Shown: one piece after another, positions 1 to 4,278 of the stretch
Numbering within the stretch: position 1 is the first letter of the stretch
Layout: each line of letters opens with the position of its first letter
Source: a bacterium
GTDB taxonomy: Bacteria; Patescibacteriota; Microgenomatia; Woykebacterales; RBG-16-39-9b
Length of the DNA stretch: 10,809 nucleotides
Assembly (NCBI GenBank): GCA_030690175.1
Contig: JAUYHE010000024.1
Location: forward strand, 1-10,809
Direction: 5' to 3'
Translations under genes and position numbers: made by a program
The notes under the pieces: model-generated
What the model saw: the letters and a program-made list of their open reading frames with translations, nothing else
Database searches by the model: none
Told to the model about the DNA's origin: nothing

Positions 1-1
1 A

Positions 2-70
2 AACCGCGGCCGGCTTTTCATGTGGAAATTGTCGGAATTGGAGAAAGAAAAGAAGTCTAAATCTTCTTAA
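2..70 (+). CDS. C-terminal end of an unidentified protein (5' end outside window)
   Basis: An open frame enters from the left edge and stops with TAA at 68-70; the last residues read RLFMWKLSELEKEKKSKSS. I do not recognise the family. This frame is preferred over the competing one ending at 58-60 because a diverged copy of the same tail sits at 182-241, and the DNA differences between the two are mostly synonymous in this frame. The tail is highly charged and lysine-rich. An 11-bp inverted repeat (TGGAAATTGTC at 23-33 and its complement at 95-105) spans the stop codon but has no T-run, so I do not call it a terminator. Only about 22 codons are visible, so no function can be given. Confidence 0.45.
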   Translation, partial: NRGRLFMWKLSELEKEKKSKSS

Positions 71-158
71 AACAAGCCTCATGAAAATAATGAAGACAAT
101 TTCCAGACCAGACGCGAGAGTATTAAGAAATTTTAATTTCGCAGTACGGAGCGAGCTG

Positions 159-191
159 TAGTCCAAAGGACGCAAAACGCGAAGCGGTTTA
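159..191 (+). repeat. Double-hairpin repeat, copy 1
   Basis: Two adjacent small hairpins: GTCC-AAA-GGAC (161-171), then an AAACGC / GCGGTTT arm pair around a GAA loop (175-190, one bulged G). It opens with TAG and closes with TTA, like the other copies. The core GCGAAGC is a sequence known to form an unusually stable mini-hairpin. Confidence 0.5.
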
Positions 192-241
192 TGTGGAAAC
201 TAACCGAGCTTGAAAAAGAGCAAAAGAAAAAGTCGAAGTAG
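182..241 (+). pseudogene. Diverged second copy of the MWKL...ELEKE C-terminal tail
   Basis: This short stretch encodes KRFMWKLTELEKEQKKKSK followed by TAG at 239-241. It matches the tail ending at 70 as MWKL-[S/T]-ELEKE; most codons in the matching part are the same or differ only at synonymous positions (TTG/CTA Leu, GAA/GAG Glu, TTG/CTT Leu). Upstream the frame is open only back to 137, after a TAA at 134-136, and the repeat copy at 159-191 ends where the similarity begins. It is probably the remnant of a paralogue truncated by the repeat, or possibly a micro-ORF of 16 codons starting at ATG 191. No function can be assigned. Confidence 0.4.
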
Positions 242-248
242 TGATGGT

Positions 249-285
249 TAGCCCACGAAGTGGGCGCATCATGCGAAGCGTGATA
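249..285 (+). repeat. Double-hairpin repeat, copy 2 (best-formed copy)
   Basis: Hairpin one is GCCCAC-GAA-GTGGGC (251-265). A GCA linker follows, then hairpin two, ATCATGC-GAA-GCGTGAT (268-284), with one G-T pair. The copy at 3888-3924 aligns along its whole length. Its 3' end runs into the -10 box of the def-fmt promoter. Confidence 0.7.
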
Positions 286-289
286 TAAT
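281..289 (+). promoter_or_regulatory. Extended -10 promoter of def-fmt
   Basis: TGATATAAT gives a perfect TATAAT at 284-289 with the TGn extension. No good -35 is seen. The expected start of transcription, about 7 nt downstream, falls at or next to the ATG at 297, so the mRNA would be leaderless. Confidence 0.7.
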
Positions 290-296
290 GTCCCCT

Positions 297-1598
297 ATGA
301 TTTTGCCACTTGCAAGAAAAAACCATCCTGTCTGGAAACAAAAATTTAAGAATATTTCCCAGATTACTCCAGAAACTAAGAAACTAGTCGCTGACATGAA
401 AGAAACTTTGGACCTTACCAGTGGTGTGGGTTTAGCTGCTCCTCAAATCGGTCAACCACTTCGTCTATTTATTATTAATTTCGGAAAATTAAAGGAAGTT
501 TTCATCAATCCAAAAATAATCACCTACGGCAAAGAAAAGGATCAACTTGAAGAAGGCTGCCTGTCTGTCCCCGGGTCTAGAGGTGTGGTGAAACGATCCA
601 CTGGACTTGAAATGGAATACGTGGATTTAAAAAGCACCAGGAAAAGAGCCTCTCTAAAAGGTTACTACGCCCGTATCGCTCAACACGAGTATGACCATCT
701 TTCCTCAATATTTTACGTAGACCGTATTACTGATAAAAAGAAGATACATACTTATAAACCAATTAAAATAGTCTTCTTTGGCACCCCGGAGTTTGGAGCG
801 ATAATACTAAAATCTTTATACGGGCAACACCTTGTCGGTGACTACAAATTGCAGCTGGTAGTCACCAGCCCGGATAAACCCAGTGGCCGCGGCAAAGAAC
901 CTGCCCTCTCGGTTGTGAAAAAAACAGCCGCCTCTTTTGGTCTATCAATCGCGCAGCCTGTTTCACTAAATAACCCAGCGTTTATAAATAGTCTTAAAAA
1001 ACTAAAGCCAGATTTTATCGTCCTGGCTGCTTACGGAAAGATCGTTCCCAAAAGCATTTTACGAATACCTTCTAAAGCGGTGATCAACGTTCATCCTTCC
1101 CTGCTCCCCAAATATCGAGGTGCGTCACCTATTCAGGCAGCGATTTTGAACGGAGATAAATTTACCGGAGTGACAATCATAAATATGAACGAAAAAATAG
1201 ACGAGGGTGATATTTTGGCTAGTGTAAAATTACCAATCAGCGCCAAAGCCACCACTCAATCTCTTGCAAAGAAGCTTGCGGTTGCGGCTAGCAGACTGAT
1301 TCACCATGTCCTGCACCTATACTCTGCTGGTAAGATAAAGCCGCGGCCTCAAGAAGGAGGGCGGCCTACTTACACGAGACTATTAAAAAAAGAGGGTGGT
1401 TTTATCGATTGGCAAAACCCACCAGAAAATCTCAACCAAATGGTTCGAGCCTACTTTCCCTGGCCAGGAGTTTGGACCAAATTCAATGGTAAGATACTGA
1501 AATTGCTGCCAGAAAACAAAGTTCAACTTGAGGGTAAAAAGCCAATTTCTTTAGAGGAATTCAAGGCAGGTCACGCGGATTTTACCTTAAACTGGTAG
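297..1598 (+). CDS. Fused peptide deformylase / methionyl-tRNA formyltransferase
   Basis: One 433-residue frame joins two normally separate enzymes of N-formylmethionine metabolism. The N-terminal deformylase part (about 1-150) has all three signatures: GVGLAAPQIG at 43-52, EGCLSVP at 86-92 (metal ligand Cys88) and HEYDH at 130-134 (ligands His130 and His134, catalytic Glu131). The formyltransferase part starts near residue 157 (KIVFFGTPEFG) and contains SPDKPSGRG, NVHPSLLPKYRGASPIQ with Asn264 and His266, Asp302, and a C-terminal domain ending PWPGVW...; at about 277 residues it is somewhat shorter than usual. No ATG, GTG or TTG lies near the junction, so the fusion is in-frame and not just a missed start. 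I chose ATG 297 over ATG 288 because 288 lies inside the -10 box. The 3' end overlaps rpmB on the other strand by 12 nt. Confidence 0.93.
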   Translation: MILPLARKNHPVWKQKFKNISQITPETKKLVADMKETLDLTSGVGLAAPQIGQPLRLFIINFGKLKEVFINPKIITYGKEKDQLEEGCLSVPGSRGVVKRSTGLEMEYVDLKSTRKRASLKGYYARIAQHEYDHLSSIFYVDRITDKKKIHTYKPIKIVFFGTPEFGAIILKSLYGQHLVGDYKLQLVVTSPDKPSGRGKEPALSVVKKTAASFGLSIAQPVSLNNPAFINSLKKLKPDFIVLAAYGKIVPKSILRIPSKAVINVHPSLLPKYRGASPIQAAILNGDKFTGVTIINMNEKIDEGDILASVKLPISAKATTQSLAKKLAVAASRLIHHVLHLYSAGKIKPRPQEGGRPTYTRLLKKEGGFIDWQNPPENLNQMVRAYFPWPGVWTKFNGKILKLLPENKVQLEGKKPISLEEFKAGHADFTLNW

Positions 1599-1826
1599 TA
1601 TCACTTCTTCTTGCGTGGAAACAGGATTCTTCTCTACCTTCTTTGCCTGCTGCGCTTTGACAATGCGCAAGCATTTTGTACAAAATTTCACTCGCCGCGA
1701 AATCGCTCTTTCTTTTATAGTAAAGGCATGAAGATTTGGATAACTTCTTTTTTTAGTACGAACGTGGCTGTGGGAAACATTCATCCCCACTTGCACACCC
1801 TTACCACAACGATCACAACTTCTCAT
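1587..1826 (-). CDS. rpmB: 50S ribosomal protein bL28
   Basis: This 79-residue protein starts MRSCDRCGKG and keeps the family core NVSHSHVRTKKRSYPNL. Two CxxC pairs (Cys4/Cys7 and Cys49/Cys52) form a zinc ribbon, as in the zinc-binding version of bL28. The family is usually 60-80 residues; here about 20 polar residues follow the second CxxC. bL28 is a late-assembling large-subunit protein. The gene stands alone on the minus strand, converging on def-fmt with a 12-nt overlap of coding ends. A perfect TATAAT (1840 down to 1835) lies 8 nt from the ATG, so the transcript should have little or no leader, and no Shine-Dalgarno sequence is visible. The identification is firm. Confidence 0.95.
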   Translation of the reverse strand: MRSCDRCGKGVQVGMNVSHSHVRTKKRSYPNLHAFTIKERAISRRVKFCTKCLRIVKAQQAKKVEKNPVSTQEEVILPV

Positions 1827-1834
1827 AGGTCGCC

Positions 1835-1862
1835 ATTATACACTACCACATCATGTCTTGAA
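1835..1862 (-). promoter_or_regulatory. Promoter of rpmB
   Basis: On the minus strand TATAAT occupies 1840-1835. A weak -35 (TTCAAG, 1862-1857) lies 16 nt upstream. The -10 ends only 8 nt from the ATG, giving a leaderless or nearly leaderless mRNA. Confidence 0.6.
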
Positions 1863-1870
1863 CAGATGTT

Positions 1871-1924
1871 TAGTCCACGAAACCTCGCTGGCGAGGCGAG
1901 TGGCCACAGCATGCGAAAGTACTA
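1871..1924 (+). repeat. Double-hairpin repeat, copy 3, with enlarged first hairpin
   Basis: It opens TAGTCCACGAA like the other copies. The first hairpin (CCAC 1875-1878 / GTGG 1900-1903) carries an extra inner palindrome, CCTCGC-TG-GCGAGG (1883-1896). The second part, CAGCATGCGAAAGTACTAA, matches the second hairpin of other copies but has lost much of its pairing. Confidence 0.5.
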
Positions 1925-1961
1925 ACCCCGATTTAATGCCTATTTTCAATCGGCGTTAAAC

Positions 1962-1976
1962 ATCGACCTTGTCGAT
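1962..1976. repeat. Small palindrome in the rpmB-M50 spacer
   Basis: ATCGAC-CTT-GTCGAT is a perfect 6-bp stem with a 3-nt loop. A looser pair (CCGATT 1928-1933 / AATCGG 1948-1953) precedes it. It lies about 25 nt upstream of the -10 box of the protease gene. Operator or inert hairpin cannot be decided. Confidence 0.35.
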
Positions 1977-1999
1977 ATTTATAAGGGAAGTACGAAGAG

Positions 2000-2008
2000 T
2001 GCTATACT
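2000..2008 (+). promoter_or_regulatory. Extended -10 promoter of the M50 protease gene
   Basis: TGCTATACT is an extended -10, ending 10 nt before the ATG at 2019. An alternative TATTAT (2008-2013) would make the mRNA exactly leaderless. No Shine-Dalgarno sequence fits between the promoter and the start codon. Confidence 0.55.
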
Positions 2009-2018
2009 ATTATCTGTA

Positions 2019-2654
2019 ATGGCTTCACTCGATACCAGCAGCCCAATAAACGTCTTTTTTGTGATCCTTTCGGCCCTCGTAATAATTAGCGTAGTAATAT
2101 CGGTTCATGAGGCTTCACACGCTTTTTTTGCCAATAAATTAGGCGACCCTACCGCCAGACTCATGGGCCGGATGACCCTAAATCCCATGGCTCATATCGA
2201 CCCCATCGGAACCATCCTCATCCCGCTAATTCTATTTATCTTTGGAGGTTTTATTTTTGGCTGGGCCAAACCCACTCCAATAAACCCTTTAAATTTTTCT
2301 CACCCCCGACGCGACAGTGCCATTGTTGCTTTCGCGGGCCCAGCTTCAAATTTTACCTTGGCGATCTTTTTCTCAATTCTCTTTAGAATTTTGCCCAATC
2401 AATTTTTCTTATTTTTTGTCTCAATCAATTTAATACTGGGTATTTTCAACCTGATACCGGTTCCACCACTAGATGGTTACAAAGTTCTGCTTGGAATTTT
2501 ACCTAGGGAAGCAGCGCTGCGGCTTTCAGTGCTTGAAAATTACGGTCCGATCATTCTCATCATCTTTTTGTTTTTCTTTATCCAATTTTTTGCGCCTTTG
2601 ATATCCGCGGCTATTAACATTCTTCTTCGCTTACTTGTAGGTACTACTTTTTGA
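2019..2654 (+). CDS. Site-2 protease family (M50) intramembrane metalloprotease
   Basis: This 211-residue, very hydrophobic protein has the HExxH zinc motif as HEASH at 30-34, inside the first long membrane segment, and the second metal-ligand motif NLIPVPPLDG at 144-153, with Asp152 as the presumed third ligand. Between them lie NPMAHIDPIGT and GWAKPTPINP, typical of the compact bacterial and archaeal site-2 protease group without a PDZ domain. Four to six membrane helices are likely. Members cut transmembrane anchors, often of anti-sigma factors or leftover signal peptides; the substrate here is unknown and no regulator lies adjacent. The gene is monocistronic, begins almost at its transcript start, and is followed by an RNA-like region. 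Family assignment is firm, biological role is not. Confidence 0.92.
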   Translation: MASLDTSSPINVFFVILSALVIISVVISVHEASHAFFANKLGDPTARLMGRMTLNPMAHIDPIGTILIPLILFIFGGFIFGWAKPTPINPLNFSHPRRDSAIVAFAGPASNFTLAIFFSILFRILPNQFFLFFVSINLILGIFNLIPVPPLDGYKVLLGILPREAALRLSVLENYGPIILIIFLFFFIQFFAPLISAAINILLRLLVGTTF

Positions 2655-2690
2655 GTATAAATTAGCAACAAGCAAGCCCTAATAAGCCTC

Positions 2691-2719
2691 TTGCCAAAAA
2701 AGCGAATTTGTGGTGTAAT
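2691..2719 (+). promoter_or_regulatory. Promoter of the candidate RNA gene
   Basis: TTGCCA (2691-2696), a 17-nt spacer and TGTAAT (2714-2719), each 5 of 6 matches to consensus, with TGG directly upstream of the -10. Transcription would start near 2726. Confidence 0.6.
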
Positions 2720-2725
2720 AAAGTT

Positions 2726-2945
2726 GACCAAAGGGTCCCCTGCTGAAAGGGAACGAGGCTTATCCGGTTATCTTCCTCGTTTTCCTTCTACAACGGGTTG
2801 ACTCGTAGTCCTCGCTACCCGTGGGTATCGAGGCAGAGTTCCCACCTGAACGCTCTGGGAGGAGAACCAATTAAGCCCCCTTGAGCAGGGAGGAATAATT
2901 AAGTTAAGAGGGTAAAAAGACCCGCATACGTAGGGGTCTTTTTTT
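2726..2945 (+). ncRNA. Candidate structured non-coding RNA, family not recognised
   Basis: This fills most of the gene-free stretch 2655-2962. It has a good promoter in front, an intrinsic terminator at the end, and no plausible reading frame. Predicted helices, drawn by eye: GACC/GGTC at the 5' end (2726-2737); a long hairpin pairing 2745-2758 with 2775-2788 (two G-U pairs, one mismatch); ACGGGT/ACCCGT (2793-2798 with 2817-2822) around GACT-CGT-AGTC; then either CAGAG/CTCTG (2834-2838 with 2853-2857) or TCCCA/TGGGA (2840-2844 with 2856-2860). A long-range helix CCCTGCT (2738-2744) with AGCAGGG (2884-2890) closes these arms into a multibranched fold. I looked for the conserved motifs of RNase P RNA, tmRNA, SRP RNA and enterobacterial 6S RNA and found none. 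It could be a diverged 6S-like or other housekeeping RNA, or a 3' UTR. Confidence 0.5.
2914..2945. terminator. Bidirectional intrinsic terminator
   Basis: AAAAAGACCC (2914-2923) pairs with GGGTCTTTTT (2934-2943) around a 10-nt loop, and seven T end at 2945. On the minus strand the same stem is followed by T as well, 18 nt beyond the stop of the response regulator, so it can serve both converging transcripts. Confidence 0.88.
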
Positions 2946-2962
2946 GTTATCGGTTTGTGATT

Positions 2963-3346
2963 TTACACTGAATTTAAAAAGGATTTTATCTTTTCACAAA
3001 ACTTAACTGGTGGGTTTTCCGACTTTACTAAATACTCTTTTGCTCCCAAAGAAGCGGCCCGTTCTTTATTCATTTCTCCGGGTAAATTCGTAAGCATCCA
3101 AACCGGAATCTTGGCTGTATTTGGATCTCGTTTTAGATTATTCAACACAGCAAACCCATCTATTCCGGGCATCATAATGTCTAGCAAGATAAGGTCCGGT
3201 TTTTCACTTTTAGCTTTTTCAGTTGCTTCAATACCATTGAAGGCCGTAGAGTAATTAATCCCGTATTCTTTAAAAGCCCTCACGGAAATATCAATAAAGG
3301 TGGGATCATCATCAATCAAAAGAACTTTTTGCCCAGTATTATCCAT
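2963..3346 (-). CDS. Single-domain response regulator (CheY-like receiver)
   Basis: A complete 127-residue receiver domain with no output domain. The acidic pocket is IDDD (Asp12-Asp14), the phosphoacceptor is Asp56 in LLLDIMMPGIDG, and the conserved switch residues are Thr86 (WMLTN) and Lys108 (YLVKSEN). Such proteins act through protein-protein contact, either as phosphorelay intermediates or by controlling motility or signalling partners. No histidine kinase lies in the window, so its partner is unknown. A promoter TAGACA-18 nt-TATAAT ends 6 nt before the ATG, which predicts a leaderless mRNA. The bidirectional terminator lies just past its 3' end. The gene is transcribed alone. Confidence 0.93.
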   Translation of the reverse strand: MDNTGQKVLLIDDDPTFIDISVRAFKEYGINYSTAFNGIEATEKAKSEKPDLILLDIMMPGIDGFAVLNNLKRDPNTAKIPVWMLTNLPGEMNKERAASLGAKEYLVKSENPPVKFCEKIKSFLNSV

Positions 3347-3352
3347 ACATAA

Positions 3353-3382
3353 ATTATATTACTTTGAAATAGACTTTGTCTA
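3353..3382 (-). promoter_or_regulatory. Promoter of the response regulator gene, with palindrome over the -35
   Basis: On the minus strand TAGACA (3382-3377), 18 nt, TATAAT (3358-3353), then 6 nt to the ATG. The -35 is embedded in the palindrome TAGAC-AAA-GTCTA (3382-3370), a possible operator. Confidence 0.65.
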
Positions 3383-3502
3383 ATCCTCCTACCAGACGCA
3401 GGGAGAGATAATTGAAAGAAAACCCCAAAAGAAGTTTTTCTTCACAGAAAAAAGGATGGCAATGAAAGCTATAGGTTTATAAACTAGTGTTGTCTACGTA
3501 AA

Positions 3503-3531
3503 TTGAACAACTACGAAGTATCTGATATAAT
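3503..3531 (+). promoter_or_regulatory. Strong promoter of the tRNA / rpmG / secE block
   Basis: TTGAAC (3503-3508), 17-nt spacer, TATAAT (3526-3531) with TGA in front as an extended -10. Transcription would start about 10 nt before the first tRNA. It is among the best promoters in the window. Confidence 0.8.
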
Positions 3532-3548
3532 TTCCATCGTTCATAAAT

Positions 3549-3623
3549 GCCCGGATGGCTCAGTGGCAGAGCACAAACTTGGTAAGTTTGGGGTCGAGGG
3601 TTCGATTCCCTCTCCGGGCTCCA
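3549..3623 (+). tRNA. tRNA-Thr (anticodon GGU)
   Basis: The acceptor GCCCGGA pairs with TCCGGGC, the D-stem is GCTC/GAGC, and the anticodon stem CAAAC/GTTTG holds the loop TTGGTAA with anticodon GGT. The T-arm is GAGGG-TTCGATT-CCCTC. The discriminator is T and CCA is encoded. It is the first tRNA after the promoter and lies 9 nt from tRNA-Tyr. Confidence 0.96.
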
Positions 3624-3632
3624 TGACGACGT

Positions 3633-3720
3633 GCCGGGGTGGCAGAGCGGTCAAATGCACCTGTCTGTAAAACAGGCGCCCTTGTTGGCTACATAGGTTC
3701 GAATCCTATCCCCGGCACCA
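3633..3720 (+). tRNA. tRNA-Tyr (anticodon GUA)
   Basis: The acceptor GCCGGGG pairs with CCCCGGC. The anticodon stem CCTGT/ACAGG holds the loop CTGTAAA with anticodon GTA. The long variable arm (about 3677-3692) marks a class II tRNA, as expected for bacterial tRNA-Tyr. Discriminator A and CCA are encoded. Confidence 0.96.
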
Positions 3721-3754
3721 GATCAATATCGCCGACTTAGCTTGAGTGGAACCA

Positions 3755-3782
3755 TAGCCCGCTTTGCGTCTTGCGTTTTCGC
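3755..3782 (-). repeat. Double-hairpin repeat, copy 4 (reverse orientation)
   Basis: TAGCCCGCTTTGCGT and the following CTTGCG match the reverse complement of the second hairpin and linker of the other copies. Bases 3756-3769 are an exact 14-bp inverted repeat of 3910-3923, so the segment with tRNA-Thr(UGU) is framed by terminal inverted repeats. Confidence 0.55.
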
Positions 3783-3856
3783 TGGTGTAGCTCAGTGGCC
3801 AGAGCAACGGTTTTGTAAACCGTGGGTCGTGGGTTCGAATCCCACCGCCAGCTCCA
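3781..3856 (+). tRNA. tRNA-Thr (anticodon UGU)
   Basis: The acceptor GCTGGTG pairs with CGCCAGC (one G-T pair). The anticodon stem ACGGT/ACCGT holds the loop TTTGTAA with anticodon TGT. The T-arm is GTGGG-TTCGAAT-CCCAC. Discriminator T and CCA are encoded. The gene lies inside the interrupted tRNA-like gene and is framed by an 11-bp inverted repeat, GTTTTCGCTGG (3775-3785) and CCAGCGAAAAC (3854-3864), that reuses its own first five bases and its CCA end. Confidence 0.95.
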
Positions 3857-3887
3857 GCGAAAACTAAAACAGCAGGTCGTCGGTTCG

Positions 3888-3924
3888 TAGCCCATAAAAT
3901 GGTCGCAGCACGCAAAGCGGGCTA
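3888..3924 (+). repeat. Double-hairpin repeat, copy 5, inside a T-loop
   Basis: TAGCCCATAAAATGGTCGCA followed by GCACGCAAAGCGGGCTA. It aligns with the copy at 249-285. Its ends TAGCCC and GGGCTA are complementary. It sits between the T-loop bases TTCG and AAT of the interrupted tRNA-like gene. Confidence 0.7.
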
Positions 3925-3953
3925 ATCCGACAGTCGGCTCCATAAAATTCGCC

Positions 3954-3960
3954 AGGAGGT
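3954..3960 (+). promoter_or_regulatory. Shine-Dalgarno site of rpmG
   Basis: AGGAGGT lies 8 nt before the ATG. It is a full consensus site and stands out because most genes in the window have none. Confidence 0.85.
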
Positions 3961-3968
3961 TATAAATT

Positions 3969-4136
3969 ATGGCAAAAAAAGGTCCGAGAATTTTAGTTAA
4001 TCTGGAATGTAGTGAGTGTAAAAGTCAAAACTACATAACAGAGAAAAACAGAACAAATACTCAAGATAAACTTGAGTTAAAAAAATTTTGCAAGAATTGT
4101 CGTAAACAAACAATTCATAAAGAAGTTAAGAAATAG
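3969..4136 (+). CDS. rpmG: 50S ribosomal protein bL33
   Basis: A 55-residue protein starting MAKKGPRILVNLECSECKSQNY, with the bL33 core YITEKNRTNT and two zinc-binding CxxC pairs (CSEC and CKNC). The length is typical for the family. bL33 is a small protein of the large ribosomal subunit near the E site. It carries the strongest ribosome binding site in the window. It lies between the tRNA cluster and tRNA-Trp, the usual rpmG - tRNA-Trp - secE order in many bacteria, although the tuf gene that often precedes it is missing. It is presumably co-transcribed with the upstream tRNAs from 3503-3531. Confidence 0.96.
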   Translation: MAKKGPRILVNLECSECKSQNYITEKNRTNTQDKLELKKFCKNCRKQTIHKEVKK

Positions 4137-4174
4137 CATTCTCCGTACTGCGAGATACGGGATTTCTTGGTACC

Positions 4175-4204
4175 CTCGAATGCGGCGACCACTTTGTGGG
4201 TTAA
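4175..4204 (-). repeat. Double-hairpin repeat, copy 6 (degenerate, reverse)
   Basis: Read on the minus strand it begins TTAACCCACAAAGTGGTCGC, with the stem CCAC-AAA-GTGG (4199-4189). The second half is no longer a clear hairpin. Upstream, CCGTA (4143-4147) and TACGG (4156-4160) form a further small hairpin. Confidence 0.45.
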
Positions 4205-4224
4205 ATTTAGGCCCGTAGTTAAAG

Positions 4225-4253
4225 AGCACTCTTTGCGTGCTGCGCTTACGCTA
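4225..4253 (-). repeat. Double-hairpin repeat, copy 7 (reverse)
   Basis: On the minus strand it reads TAGCGTAAGCGCAGCACGC then AAAGAGTGCT. Bases 4231-4244 are an exact 14-bp inverted repeat of 3904-3917 in copy 5, so rpmG lies between inverted copies. AGCAC (4225-4229) pairs with GTGCT (4237-4241). Confidence 0.5.
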
Positions 4254-4278
4254 GGCAAATTGCGGTCTCCGAAACCTT

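Larger units (their letters stand above)
3731..3942 (+). pseudogene. Interrupted tRNA-like gene (Thr-like) with an intact tRNA gene nested inside
   Basis: The 5' piece GCCGACT-TA-GCTTGAGTGG (3731-3750) looks like an acceptor strand plus the start of a D-arm. The 3' pieces are AGGTC-GTCGG-TTCG (3874-3887) and AAT-CCGAC-AGTCGGC-T-CCA (3924-3942). They give a perfect 7-bp acceptor stem (GCCGACT/AGTCGGC), a perfect 5-bp T-stem (GTCGG/CCGAC), the Thr-type discriminator T and an encoded CCA. Removing 3888-3923, a copy of the double-hairpin repeat, restores the canonical T-loop TTCGAAT. Between the D-side and the T-arm lie a reverse copy of the repeat and the complete tRNA-Thr(UGU). I find no anticodon arm for the outer gene. 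Most likely it is a decayed tRNA gene broken by insertions; a processed functional form is possible but unsupported. Confidence 0.65.

Noticed and set aside
23..105. 11-bp inverted repeat TGGAAATTGTC as a terminator for the left-edge gene
   Set aside because: The arms are 61 nt apart, one arm is inside the coding end, and no T-run follows.
1611..1925. Plus-strand open frame of 104 codons
   Set aside because: It lies antisense to rpmB and runs into the repeat-bearing spacer; its composition resembles no protein family and no start signal is seen.
3706..3943. Minus-strand open frames reading through the tRNA region, with a WDSNPRP-type peptide
   Set aside because: They are antisense to tRNA-Thr and the interrupted tRNA; this peptide is a familiar false translation of tRNA genes.
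3755..4253. CRISPR-like array from the repeated hairpins
   Set aside because: Copies vary in sequence and orientation, have no regular spacing, and tRNA and rpmG genes lie between them; no cas gene is present.
4207..4278. Possible second broken tRNA (GGCCCGTAGTTAAAGAGCAC and GGTCTCCGAAACC before tRNA-Trp)
   Set aside because: No complementary acceptor strand or T-arm is present, and much of it belongs to the repeat copy at 4225-4253.
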